Source: Levilactobacillus suantsaiihabitans
Lineage (GTDB): Bacteria; Bacillota; Bacilli; Lactobacillales; Lactobacillaceae
DNA length: 64,000 bases
Direction of reading: 5' to 3'
NCBI RefSeq assembly: GCF_004745505.1
Contig: NZ_RKLX01000012.1
Location: forward strand, 1-64,000
The notes beneath the pieces were generated by a model. The model saw only the letters and a list, made by a program, of their open reading frames with translations, had not been told where the DNA came from and did not search any database. The position numbers and the translations under genes are program-made. This document shows positions 18,852 through 26,967 of the stretch, piece after piece (the stretch's first letter is position 1; every line of letters starts with the position of its first letter).

Positions 18852-19736
18852 TTAATTGGTGACTTTAACGGGTTCCTGCGTGATGCCAACCTTTTCAAAT
18901 AGCTGGTCAAAGAAACGCTTAGCCGCCTTGACTTCTTCAACAGCATCATCAGTCGTTCCGGTCCACATTTCAATGGTGTAGCTTCCTGAATAATTTAGCC
19001 GTTCAAGCAAGCGTAAGCATCCCTCAAAATCCACGCAGCCTTCTCCAAATGGGACTTCCTTGAACTTCCCTTTAAAGGTTGGCGTAACCGGCAATGTATC
19101 TTTCAAGTGAACTGCCGCAACATGTTCGATGTTGTTTTCCAAATCCTCAACAACGTTATTTTCTGGCCAAGCTGAAATGTTACCTAAATCAGGGTACCCT
19201 TGCAAAAATGGACTCTTAATCATTGACTTATAATGCGCAATCTTAGTCATTGAGTTAATGAACGGGTCATCCATCGTTTCAATAGATAGCGTGACTAATT
19301 TTTCAGCGGCCATGTGCACACACTTCGCCAGATTTTCAGTGAAGTATTCTCGTGACTGGACAGTTTTCTTTTCGTAGTAAACATCGTATCCTGCCATTTG
19401 GATGTTACGGATACCCAAGTCCACTGCCAAGTCAATCGCCTTTTGCATCATTTCCAAAGCTTTGGCACGAACTTTGGAATCGGCTGATCCCAGTGGAAAA
19501 CGACGGTGGCCGGACAACATCATGGTATTGATTCGGCTATTGGTCCGCCACATAGCTTCCCGAAAGGCCGTCCGCTCTTCCTTGGTCCAATCTAACCGGG
19601 CCAGACGTTCGTCACTTTCATCAATTGAGAATTCCAAAAAGTTAAAGCCCAATTCATGAACTAAATTAAACTTTTCTTCCCAAGTTAAATCTTGCGGTAA
19701 TGCTTTTTCATAAATTCCTAGTGCATTCACTGTCAC
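18852..19736 (-). CDS. L-xylulose-5-phosphate 3-epimerase (UlaE/SgbU type)
   Basis: A TIM-barrel isomerase that converts L-xylulose 5-phosphate to L-ribulose 5-phosphate. The 294-residue protein resembles the UlaE/SgbU family: NALGIYEKALP start, LGFNFLEFSIDESDERLARLD (about 30-50), the metal-site stretches LVTLSIETMDDPFINS and VAAVHLKDTLPVTPTF, and GEGCVDFEGCLRLL near the end. The GTG start overlaps the kinase stop as GTGA; AGGAGGG lies upstream. The position between an FGGY kinase and a 4-epimerase matches the E. coli ula and yia operons. Confidence 0.9.
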   Translation of the reverse strand: MTVNALGIYEKALPQDLTWEEKFNLVHELGFNFLEFSIDESDERLARLDWTKEERTAFREAMWRTNSRINTMMLSGHRRFPLGSADSKVRAKALEMMQKAIDLAVDLGIRNIQMAGYDVYYEKKTVQSREYFTENLAKCVHMAAEKLVTLSIETMDDPFINSMTKIAHYKSMIKSPFLQGYPDLGNISAWPENNVVEDLENNIEHVAAVHLKDTLPVTPTFKGKFKEVPFGEGCVDFEGCLRLLERLNYSGSYTIEMWTGTTDDAVEEVKAAKRFFDQLFEKVGITQEPVKVTN

Positions 19737-21265
19737 TTTGCTACACCCTCCTGAAAGTTCTTCAAGTCCTGCCAATGGCCATCTAACGCGGTTAACAAGC
19801 TGACGTAAGATCGGTACTTTTGGTCATACAATGCCACCTGATCAGGCTGTGGTTCATAACGCACCTTGACCCGCGACATCTGAGCAACCGCTGTTTCTAG
19901 GTCTGGGTATTGACCAACCCCTACAGCAGAAGTGATGGCACCGCCCAAGCCGCCTAATTCATTAGCCGTGACCAATTCAACTGGCAAATTCAAAATATTC
20001 GCAAACATTTGCACCCAACTAGGTGAATTGGTCCCACCGCCGGACATCCGAACGACCTGTGGTTGATGACCTAAGACCTTCAACAACTTCTCAACGTGGT
20101 ATCGGTGGGCAAAGGCAATCCCTTCATAGACTGCCCGAATCATTTCTGATTTGGTTGTCGCACTGCGCAGTCCAATAAATGCCCCCGAAGCGTCAGGGTC
20201 CGCATTACTGCCGTACAAAAACGGGAAGTAAATCAATTTAGAAAATGTCGCATCCGTGTTCTCCAAGAAGACTTCCAAGTTGTCATAAATCGACTTGCCA
20301 CTGGCCTCGGCATCTCGTTGCTCCGCTGTCATTAACATCTTAATGACGATAGCTAAGTTACCAGCTGAAGTGGGGCTGGAAGCTTCAATTAGCTTCTTCC
20401 CAGTAGGAAAGATAGAGTTCATCAGCCCACTATCTTCCGGTGCCATTTTGTCATTGGGAAAGATATTCATGTTCCATGTTCCGGCAATCAGGCTGAACTT
20501 ATCGTTGTCTAAAACACCCGTTGCAATCGCACAGGCATCAATATCAAACATCCCTCCAAAGACGGGGGTTCCTGCTTGAATACCCGTGAGTTGCTGAGCT
20601 TCCTCAGAAACATGACCACAGAGATCCGTTGCCTGTACCAGTCGGGGCATCTTCTGTGTTATCTCCGGAATTCCGAAGAAGTCAAACAGCCGTGAATCAT
20701 AAGTCTGCGTATCCAGATTAATCAAATTATTACCAGAGACATCGCCAATTTCCTGGCAAATCTCGCCGGTCAACAAGAAGCGCACGAAGTCCTTATTCGA
20801 CAAAACTGTCCCAATCTTCTGATAACGCTGCGGATCATTATCCTTCAGCCATCGCAAGATAACTGGCGCTTGGCTAGCCATTACGTGTTGGTGACTAATG
20901 TCAAAGATTTCATGAACCCGTTGTTCGAATCCGATCGCCAGTTTCTCAGCGCGGTCATCTGCTGAGAGAATGCCGTTCATAAAAATCTGATGCTGCTGAT
21001 CCAAGACGTACAAACCCTTACCATGCCCTACCGTCGAAATCCCCGTGATTTCATCACCGTTAAGTTGGGCTTTGTGTAATGCAGACTGAATGGCAACGCC
21101 TAGATCTTTTCGCAGTTCATTTAAATCAATTTCATGAAAGCCAGGATGCGGCTCCTGATTCTTCGTCGGAAATGCTGTAACCGCTACCTGGTTACCCTGC
21201 TCATCAAAGATTGCTACCTTTGTATTTGTTCCGCCGTTATCAATCGTTAAAAAGTGGTTTGCCAT
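19733..21265 (-). CDS. FGGY-family carbohydrate kinase, L-xylulose kinase-like
   Basis: An ATP-dependent sugar kinase of 510 residues with the FGGY/actin fold. It shows the phosphate-1 motif FLTIDNGGTNTKVAIFD (about 5-21), the mid-protein PVFGGMFDIDACAIATG and the adenosine-type motif QVVRMSGGGTNSPSWVQM (about 409-426). The neighbouring 3- and 4-epimerases suggest an L-xylulose-type ketose as substrate, as for LyxK, but xylulokinase or 3-keto-L-gulonate kinase activity cannot be excluded. The ATG at 21265 follows a GGAGG site. It overlaps the next gene by four bases. Confidence 0.88.
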   Translation of the reverse strand: MANHFLTIDNGGTNTKVAIFDEQGNQVAVTAFPTKNQEPHPGFHEIDLNELRKDLGVAIQSALHKAQLNGDEITGISTVGHGKGLYVLDQQHQIFMNGILSADDRAEKLAIGFEQRVHEIFDISHQHVMASQAPVILRWLKDNDPQRYQKIGTVLSNKDFVRFLLTGEICQEIGDVSGNNLINLDTQTYDSRLFDFFGIPEITQKMPRLVQATDLCGHVSEEAQQLTGIQAGTPVFGGMFDIDACAIATGVLDNDKFSLIAGTWNMNIFPNDKMAPEDSGLMNSIFPTGKKLIEASSPTSAGNLAIVIKMLMTAEQRDAEASGKSIYDNLEVFLENTDATFSKLIYFPFLYGSNADPDASGAFIGLRSATTKSEMIRAVYEGIAFAHRYHVEKLLKVLGHQPQVVRMSGGGTNSPSWVQMFANILNLPVELVTANELGGLGGAITSAVGVGQYPDLETAVAQMSRVKVRYEPQPDQVALYDQKYRSYVSLLTALDGHWQDLKNFQEGVAK

Positions 21266-21277
21266 GGTTACAGCCTC

Positions 21278-22285
21278 CTAATCGATGTCGATGGCGTAAA
21301 TAGCGACTTGATTGGCTTCACGGTTAGCGGACAACAGGTAAGTCTGACCATTCTTTTCGTAAACAGTTACGTTACTTGGGCCAACTTGTTGGTCGATCAA
21401 TTGTGCATCCAGGTGATCACTGGTGATCAATTCCAGATTTTGCTTACCAGATCGCCACCCAAAGATGAAGTAGTCTCGGTTGCCTAACTTACCACCCCAA
21501 ATGGCATGGCCAAACGGGGTGTCCGCTTCGCTGCGCGCGATAGAGTTGAAGTGATCATCTGACACGCGTAGATATGGGCCGTGGAAACCTTCAATCGTCA
21601 AGTATTCTTCTCGACCATCTTGGTTAATATCAGCACTGAAAATATCTGAAGTTTCAATGTCTGACAATTGTTCTAACTGCCAATCAGCTGTTGCCGTGGG
21701 TGGCGTTAATTTGAAAATCCCTTGAACGCCGGTAATCAGCGAATAGCCGTTCATCCGCTTGTAACCATGGTTCTTTGTCAATGTGAAGTCAGGCAGAGCC
21801 CGCAAATTATCCACTCGAGCAGCATCATCGTCATAGTCACCGACCCAAACCTTGCCAGGATCCGTCCAGTCGTCAGTATCCTTTTTGGAGTTGGCAATAG
21901 AGCAGCCCACGTACCAGTAACCTTTACCATCGGCCTTAGGAAGAATGTCAAAACGGTGGATGTATGGGAAGTCCCCAACGATCGTTTGATCCCAGTCCTG
22001 ACCGTTAAAGGTTTCCTTGACGATCCGGCAAGCCGCTGAATTAAAACCAGGATAGAACTTCTGGGTGGCCAAAAAGTTTAATGTCCCAGGAATTTGAACC
22101 ATCGTCATGGTTCCTCCAACATCGGGCCAGACGGTCGTTCGTTGATAATCATTATTCAAATCGTAGGCGTAACAAGGCTTGTTTTCTTCCGAAGCCACCA
22201 CAATAAAGTCGTGGTCGCCCTGCTGTAACCGCATAATGGCGTAACAGTGATCTAACTCATCTTTGAAAATCTTTTCGAACTTCAA
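21278..22285 (-). CDS. Cytosolic beta-propeller-like (FG-GAP/VCBS-type) protein of unknown function
   Basis: I do not recognise a family with a known reaction. The 335-residue protein has no signal peptide and no membrane segment. It consists of repeated short beta-strand-rich units, with a calcium-loop-like DINQDGREEYLTIEGFHG (about 229-246) of the FG-GAP type; aromatic residues (YWYVGCS, HAIWGGK, FIFGWRSG) recur as in propeller blades. The start is TTG, seven bases after GGAGG. It lies 12 bases upstream of the kinase, with a LacI-type operator just before it. From context it could be a lactonase, mutarotase, lyase or sensor acting on the sugar substrate. Confidence 0.75.
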   Translation of the reverse strand: MKFEKIFKDELDHCYAIMRLQQGDHDFIVVASEENKPCYAYDLNNDYQRTTVWPDVGGTMTMVQIPGTLNFLATQKFYPGFNSAACRIVKETFNGQDWDQTIVGDFPYIHRFDILPKADGKGYWYVGCSIANSKKDTDDWTDPGKVWVGDYDDDAARVDNLRALPDFTLTKNHGYKRMNGYSLITGVQGIFKLTPPTATADWQLEQLSDIETSDIFSADINQDGREEYLTIEGFHGPYLRVSDDHFNSIARSEADTPFGHAIWGGKLGNRDYFIFGWRSGKQNLELITSDHLDAQLIDQQVGPSNVTVYEKNGQTYLLSANREANQVAIYAIDID

Positions 22286-22306
22286 TGTATTTCCTCCAGA
22301 TTCTTT

Positions 22307-22320
22307 GTTAACCGGTTAAC
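22307..22320. promoter_or_regulatory. LacI-type operator 1
   Basis: Perfect 14-bp palindrome GTTAACCGGTTAAC just upstream of the propeller gene's ribosome binding site. It shares the GTTAANCGNTTAAC pattern with the sites at 23436, 23570, 25101 and 25197. A hairpin (AACCACTC...GAGTGGTT, 22338-22365) precedes it without a clear T-run. Confidence 0.8.
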
Positions 22321-22407
22321 CAAAACTGTAAAGCAGAACCACTCCTGTAACAGAGTGGTTCACTTGGACCAGTTTCAATTAACTATCTTCATTGAGACGA
22401 TGCTTAC

Positions 22408-23364
22408 TTAGGCGTTCACGTGATTCAAAGGCTTGCCGTCGCGGATGAATGAGATCAAGTTGCGAGAAGCTTCTTGAGCAATCGCAACTCGCGCTTCTAA
22501 AGTCCCAGTCCCAGCGTGAGGCGACATGATGACGTTGTCCAAAGCGCGTAAGTCAGCAGAAACGTTTGGTTCATTTTCAAAGACGTCTAAGCCAGCACCA
22601 GCGATTTGGCCGGTCTTTAAGGCAGTAACTAAATCAGCTTCCTTGATCAGAACACCCCGAGCAGCATTGACAATGTAGGCCGTGTTCTTCATCTTACTGA
22701 AGACATCTGCGTTGAAGATACCTGTCGTTGATGGCAGAGCTGGTGCATGCAACGTAATCACATCCGCAGTCTTAACCAACGTGTCAAAGTCAACGTAAGT
22801 CACGTCTAATTTGGCTTCCAAGTCGCTGTCAAGCCGACGAACATCGTTGTAAATAACCTTCATGCCCAAAGCTTGGCAGAAGCGACCAACTTCGGAACCA
22901 ATCCGGCCCATACCGTAAATCCCCAAAGTCTTGCCTTGTAGGCTCATACCCATGTACTTTTCTTCGGAAACGTCCATCCAATCGCCACGACGGACAACCT
23001 TGTCATAAAAGTATAACCGACGAACCGTAGCCAGTAACAATGCAAAGGTCATTTCAGCAGTTGGTACCCGAACACCCATTGGGCAGTTAGAAACGACAAT
23101 GCCTTTTTCCTTAGCATAAGCAATGTCAATATGGTCAAAACCAACACCGTTAGCTGTAATAATCTTCAAGTTCTTACCGGCATCAATCAATTCACGGTCA
23201 GCCTTAGTTCCCATCAACAGTAAACCATCAAATTGGGCAAGGTTGGCTAAAATCCATTCACGTGTTTCCTTTTCTGGATCATAAGTCACGTCGAAGACTT
23301 CTCGTAATTCAGTCAATCCGGCTTCTGGAATGATTCCCGTAACTAATACTTTTGCTTTACTCAT
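22408..23364 (-). CDS. D-2-hydroxyacid dehydrogenase family protein
   Basis: A 318-residue NAD(P)-dependent oxidoreductase of the D-2-hydroxyacid dehydrogenase family. The Rossmann motif is GIYGMGRIGSEVG (about 149-161), and the catalytic Arg, Glu and His lie in VNAARGVLI, LDVFENEPN and MSPHAGTGT. The family includes phosphoglycerate, glyoxylate/hydroxypyruvate and 2-ketogluconate reductases; the linkage to a pentose pathway favours a sugar-acid or keto-acid substrate, but this is inference. AAGGAG lies ten bases before the ATG. It is probably cotranscribed with the downstream genes of the operon. Confidence 0.88.
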   Translation of the reverse strand: MSKAKVLVTGIIPEAGLTELREVFDVTYDPEKETREWILANLAQFDGLLLMGTKADRELIDAGKNLKIITANGVGFDHIDIAYAKEKGIVVSNCPMGVRVPTAEMTFALLLATVRRLYFYDKVVRRGDWMDVSEEKYMGMSLQGKTLGIYGMGRIGSEVGRFCQALGMKVIYNDVRRLDSDLEAKLDVTYVDFDTLVKTADVITLHAPALPSTTGIFNADVFSKMKNTAYIVNAARGVLIKEADLVTALKTGQIAGAGLDVFENEPNVSADLRALDNVIMSPHAGTGTLEARVAIAQEASRNLISFIRDGKPLNHVNA

Positions 23365-23394
23365 AAGATATACGCTCCTTAAAGTGTCTTGTCT

Positions 23395-23410
23395 TTGACA
23401 ACGGTTACAA
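23395..23410. promoter_or_regulatory. CcpA cre-like site
   Basis: TTGACAACGGTTACAA fits the cre consensus WTGNNARCGNWWWCAW at every position. It lies about 30 bases before the dehydrogenase start, so catabolite repression of the minus operon is likely. Confidence 0.75.
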
Positions 23411-23435
23411 ATGCATCACGGTGTCAAGCCATTAA

Positions 23436-23449
23436 GTTATTCGCTTAAC
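23436..23449. promoter_or_regulatory. LacI-type operator 2
   Basis: GTTATTCGCTTAAC, one mismatch from the operator pattern, 70-85 bases upstream of the dehydrogenase. A TTGACA on the minus strand (23422-23427) next to it may be a -35 box, but no convincing -10 is seen. Confidence 0.65.
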
Positions 23450-23569
23450 TTTCCACTAAAAACTTATTGTTTCCGGTGGTTCGCTAAGCCCAATGCTTGT
23501 TAATTCGGTCTAAAAATCAGTAAACTGAATAATTTGGTGGTAATTCAATCAAACTTAATTTAGAATGTG

Positions 23570-23583
23570 GTTAAGCGGTTAAC
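23570..23583. promoter_or_regulatory. LacI-type operator 3
   Basis: GTTAAGCGGTTAAC lies five bases upstream of the -35 box of the regulator promoter, suggesting autoregulation. The gap 23365-23807 also holds operator 2 and the cre site; no further gene is seen in it. Confidence 0.75.
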
Positions 23584-23587
23584 TAAC

Positions 23588-23615
23588 TTTACAAGAAGAA
23601 TTCTAAAGCTATTAT
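23588..23615 (+). promoter_or_regulatory. Promoter of the LacI regulator gene
   Basis: TTTACA, 16 bases, TATTAT on the plus strand. It leaves a leader of about 185 bases before the regulator's GTG. Confidence 0.65.
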
Positions 23616-23807
23616 GCTGGTTTGTCAACCGTTGATTTAAAACTTGTTGTTAGGATTGTTAGCGATTGCATTGGTTAGCGGCCAATCTGCAACCGTTTTA
23701 ATTTACTTTCTGCTATCATTATCGACCCCCAAGATCGATAACCATGCTAAACTAACAGTAAAGACTACTCAGTGTGAAAGATGTTTGCATCTTAGAAGGA
23801 GTTTATC

Positions 23808-24815
23808 GTGGATAAATTTACAATCAAGGACATTGCCAAACTAGGAGAAGTTTCCACGGCAACGGTCTCGAATTACTTAAATGGCAATTATGCCAAAATG
23901 TCTCAAAATACCCGTGATAAGCTAGCGGGCATCATCAACAAAACCGATTACCACCCGAGCACGACTGCCCGCAGTCTGGCTAAAAATGAAAACAAAACGA
24001 TTGGCGTTTCCGTTGCCGACATTACCAACCCCTTTACCTCTCCGGTTATTTCTGGGATCTCAGAACGTTGTGCGGCTTACGGCTATAAGATGGTCTTCAC
24101 CAATTCCAACAACGACGAGCAACGAGAAATTGAAAATATCAACCGTCTGCGAGCTGAAGAAGTTGCCGGCTTAATCATTGATCCGGTAAATCCCGACAGC
24201 AACGTCTACAATCAGCTTTCCAACGCCACTACGGTAATCGTCGACCGCCAAGCCCGCCGTAGTGTCATTGATTCTATTGTGACTGATAACCGCGACGCCG
24301 TTAAAAGTATGGTCACACAAATGGTTAATCAGAAGTATGACGAACTCTATTTCGTTACGTGGCCACTTGAAGGCATCAGTACCCGGTTAAATCGCTACGA
24401 TGGTTTTAAATTAGCCACTGGTTACCTGGATGACACCCACCTCATCACGATTCCATACGGTGACTCACCCAAAGAAATGACGCTTTTTGTCGATCACTTA
24501 AAATCCGTCTTTAATGATAAGAAAAAGAAAATCGGCTTCTTTACTATGAACTCTCGGGTCTTACAAAAGATGTTGATCACAGCTCAGCGTTTAAAGTACA
24601 CCTACCCCGATGACTTCGGCGTCGCAACCTATGAGGAATTCGATTGGATGCAGCTCATGAAGCCTGGAATCAGTTGCATTCGCCAGGACTCTTTTGCCAT
24701 TGGTTGTGCTGCCATGGATCTGATCAAGGAGAAACTCGATCACCATTTTTCCAGTGAACCAGCAGCAAAGGTTAAAATTATTCCAACTAAACAGGTTATC
24801 CGCCAAAGTTTTTAA
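23808..24815 (+). CDS. LacI-family transcriptional regulator
   Basis: A 335-residue sugar-responsive DNA-binding protein. The N-terminal helix-turn-helix FTIKDIAKLGEVSTATVSNY and hinge helix (TTARSLAKNENKTIGV) are typical; the rest is a periplasmic-binding-protein-like ligand domain (VSVADITNPFTSPVISGI, IVDRQARR). The start is GTG with AGAAGGAG six bases upstream. Five matching palindromes lie in the control regions on both sides, which makes this the regulator of the whole 18-27 kb locus. The inducer is unknown. Confidence 0.93.
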   Translation: MDKFTIKDIAKLGEVSTATVSNYLNGNYAKMSQNTRDKLAGIINKTDYHPSTTARSLAKNENKTIGVSVADITNPFTSPVISGISERCAAYGYKMVFTNSNNDEQREIENINRLRAEEVAGLIIDPVNPDSNVYNQLSNATTVIVDRQARRSVIDSIVTDNRDAVKSMVTQMVNQKYDELYFVTWPLEGISTRLNRYDGFKLATGYLDDTHLITIPYGDSPKEMTLFVDHLKSVFNDKKKKIGFFTMNSRVLQKMLITAQRLKYTYPDDFGVATYEEFDWMQLMKPGISCIRQDSFAIGCAAMDLIKEKLDHHFSSEPAAKVKIIPTKQVIRQSF

Positions 24816-24840
24816 TTTTTAACTTAATAGCCCCTATTAA

Positions 24841-24892
24841 GCCCGTCATAACGGTCGTTAATGCACCCAGCGATCATAATGACGGGTTTTTG
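24841..24892 (+). terminator. Regulator gene terminator
   Basis: CCCGTCAT pairs with ATGACGGG and is followed by five T. The first 14 bases, GCCCGTCATAACGG, are repeated exactly at 25149-25162. Confidence 0.75.
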
Positions 24893-25067
24893 TGTTATCT
24901 TAAAGATCAATCCGAATATAATTTGTGAAATAAAAAAATGATCATATTTTTTGCTTGCAGAAGATCACAGTCAAAACCCACCACCAACAGGTAATTGCCA
25001 CTCGGAAGGGACGTTTTACACCTTAACAGACTTTGTGATTTTTTCATTAGCCCCTTGCTTTATTTTT

Positions 25068-25081
25068 TGTAATCGTTTACA
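25068..25081. promoter_or_regulatory. CcpA cre-like site
   Basis: TGTAATCGTTTACA, close to the cre consensus, ends ten bases upstream of the -35 box of the yhcH-transporter operon. Confidence 0.65.
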
Positions 25082-25091
25082 CTTACGTTGC

Positions 25092-25120
25092 TTGATGGTG
25101 GTTAAGCGATTAACTATATT
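25092..25120 (+). promoter_or_regulatory. Promoter of the yhcH-transporter operon, with operator in spacer
   Basis: TTGATG (25092-25097), 17 bases, TATATT (25115-25120). The spacer ends exactly with the operator GTTAAGCGATTAAC, so repressor and RNA polymerase should exclude each other. Confidence 0.8.
25101..25114. promoter_or_regulatory. LacI-type operator 4
   Basis: GTTAAGCGATTAAC inside the promoter spacer. The gap 24816-25232 holds the regulator terminator, a cre-like site, this promoter, an attenuator-like hairpin and operator 5. Confidence 0.8.
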
Positions 25121-25160
25121 TTAGAAATTTTGCTATTGTTTGTAATAAGCCCGTCATAAC

Positions 25161-25187
25161 GGCAATTGATGTATTGCCTTTTTATTT
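25161..25187 (+). terminator. Attenuator-like hairpin in the leader
   Basis: GGCAAT, six-base loop, ATTGCC, then five T and an AT-rich run. It lies between the promoter and operator 5, inside the leader of the yhcH-transporter operon, so it could cause premature termination. Confidence 0.5.
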
Positions 25188-25196
25188 AGAGTTTTA

Positions 25197-25210
25197 GTTA
25201 ATCGCTTAAC
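25197..25210. promoter_or_regulatory. LacI-type operator 5
   Basis: GTTAATCGCTTAAC, extended by flanks to a palindrome from 25192 to 25215 (TTTTAGTTAA...TTAACTAAAA). It is 96 bases downstream of operator 4 and directly before the ribosome binding site, a spacing suited to looping or a roadblock. Confidence 0.8.
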
Positions 25211-25232
25211 TAAAACTTGAGGAGGAATCGAC

Positions 25233-25682
25233 TTGCTCTACGTAAACTTAGCATCCTTTGATGCGCAAGATTATCAGCGTCTTCAGGAAGCTGTTAACTT
25301 CCTACAACAAACTGATTTAACGAAAACACCGCTTGGACGCAGTCACCAAGATGGTGAACGCTTCTACGTTCAAACGCTTGAATATGAAACCGAATCCATT
25401 GAAAATTTTGATTTTGAAATTCATCAACACCGACTGGATCTACACTATATCGTATCCGGTGAGGAACGCATCGACGTTTCACCAGATACTAATTTTGTGG
25501 GTCTCTCCCCTTACAATCCGGATAGGGACCTTCAATATGTACAACGTCCAGCAACATTCAACCAAGTCTTATTGCATCAAGGTGACTTCGTCTTAATTGG
25601 CATGCACGAACCTCATCGGACCAATGGCTTGATTGATCAGCCCACTCATGTTAGAAAAATCGTTTTGAAATTAGGTAGATAG
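25233..25682 (+). CDS. YhcH/YjgK/YiaL family protein (first copy)
   Basis: A 149-residue cupin-like protein of the family of E. coli YiaL and YhcH, often placed in sugar-acid and sialic-acid operons and thought to isomerise or bind sugars with a metal. The probable metal motif HQHRLDLHYIVSGEER (about 68-83) and the late HEPHRTNGL (about 129-137) are present. The start is TTG, seven bases after GAGGAGG. It is the first gene of the plus operon, ten bases before the transporter. The reaction is not established. Confidence 0.85.
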   Translation: MLYVNLASFDAQDYQRLQEAVNFLQQTDLTKTPLGRSHQDGERFYVQTLEYETESIENFDFEIHQHRLDLHYIVSGEERIDVSPDTNFVGLSPYNPDRDLQYVQRPATFNQVLLHQGDFVLIGMHEPHRTNGLIDQPTHVRKIVLKLGR

Positions 25683-25692
25683 GAGCATTATC

Positions 25693-26943
25693 ATGGAAAA
25701 TTCTACAGCCACAAGTAGTCACTGGACATTCCGCCAAGTGATGGTTATCGCTGGCATTTGGTTTGCCTTCTTAATTAGTTTTATTACTCGGTTGTCCTGG
25801 TCGACAATCATGCCTTCTGCAATTGATTCGTTACACTTTACTGTTCAACAAGGTAACTCCTACCTGACTGCCTTCTACATTGGTTATGCCATCACCGTTT
25901 TACCCGGTGGGATGCTGGCCGACAAGTTTGGCTACAAGAAGTTACTGCTCGCTGCCGTTTTAGGTAACTTAGTTGTGATGGGGGCCATGGTCTTCATGCA
26001 AGGTTACTGGGATGGCTTAGCTCTTCGGTTCATCTTAGGGTTAGTCAGTGGTCCTGACTTGTCAGCTTGTTTAGGAATCATCACTGAATGGTTTGATGGT
26101 AAGAAACGGGCAACTGCAACTGGTATCTTTAACACGTGTACTTCTTTTGGGTTGACCGTTATCAACCTGTACGCCCCAACGGTTATGGTTCACTACGGTT
26201 GGCGTGCTGCTTTGGGTGTGACTGCTTTCTTCCCACTGGCTGCTTTGATTTTCGCCTTCTTTGCCCTTCGTGGTAACCCACCATTCCCACAACAATTTGG
26301 TGTCAAAGAAGCCGACGGCAAAATTGAGACCGAATCGTCTATGTCACGGTTGAAGAAAGCTATTAACAACCGTAGTGTGTGGATGTTAGCTATCACTGGT
26401 TTATTCGCTACTGGTGCTAAGTGGGGTGTTACCAACTGGGCCAACTTGTTCATCGTCAAGAATTTAAAATTTGACGTTGTGACTGCTGGTACTGCCATGT
26501 CTATCTTTGGGATTACTTCCGTGGTTTCCATGGTCGTTGCTGGTTGGATTTCTGACCACTCAAAATGGTCACGTCACGTCTGGGCCGCTATCTTTATGGC
26601 CATCTTCACCCCAACTATTATTGGGTTTGCTCTGACGCCACAAGGTAGTCTCGGCATGTTGTACTTCTGGACTGGTGCAATGGGTGTTGGTGCCTTCATG
26701 TTTAGTACCATTACCAACAACCTTTCCGTTGAAGTTGCACCAGCAGACCAACGAGGAACGGTTTCCGGTTTCATCAACGTTTTCAACCAAGTAGGTTCTT
26801 TCTTGGCCCCTGTCCTGTTAGGACAACTCTTAGCTTCAACGGGTAGTTATGTATCTTCATACTTAATTATCTCTGTCTTCCCGATTATCGCGGTCGTCGC
26901 TTTACTCTTTGTTCGTGAATCCGACGCCGATAAAAACAAATAA
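25693..26943 (+). CDS. MFS transporter, sugar/sugar-acid type
   Basis: A 416-residue major facilitator with twelve predicted membrane segments and the MFS motif GGMLADKFGYKKLLLAA (about 75-91) after segment 2. The central cytosolic loop (about 205-230) is charged. The overall pattern resembles the anion/carboxylate (ACS) porters that take up hexuronates and galactonate. With two YiaL-like neighbours it is the likely importer of the locus's substrate. AGGAG lies seven bases before the ATG. Substrate specificity is inferred only from context. Confidence 0.9.
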   Translation: MENSTATSSHWTFRQVMVIAGIWFAFLISFITRLSWSTIMPSAIDSLHFTVQQGNSYLTAFYIGYAITVLPGGMLADKFGYKKLLLAAVLGNLVVMGAMVFMQGYWDGLALRFILGLVSGPDLSACLGIITEWFDGKKRATATGIFNTCTSFGLTVINLYAPTVMVHYGWRAALGVTAFFPLAALIFAFFALRGNPPFPQQFGVKEADGKIETESSMSRLKKAINNRSVWMLAITGLFATGAKWGVTNWANLFIVKNLKFDVVTAGTAMSIFGITSVVSMVVAGWISDHSKWSRHVWAAIFMAIFTPTIIGFALTPQGSLGMLYFWTGAMGVGAFMFSTITNNLSVEVAPADQRGTVSGFINVFNQVGSFLAPVLLGQLLASTGSYVSSYLIISVFPIIAVVALLFVRESDADKNK

Positions 26944-26967
26944 TTTATTTTAAAGGAGAAATTACTC

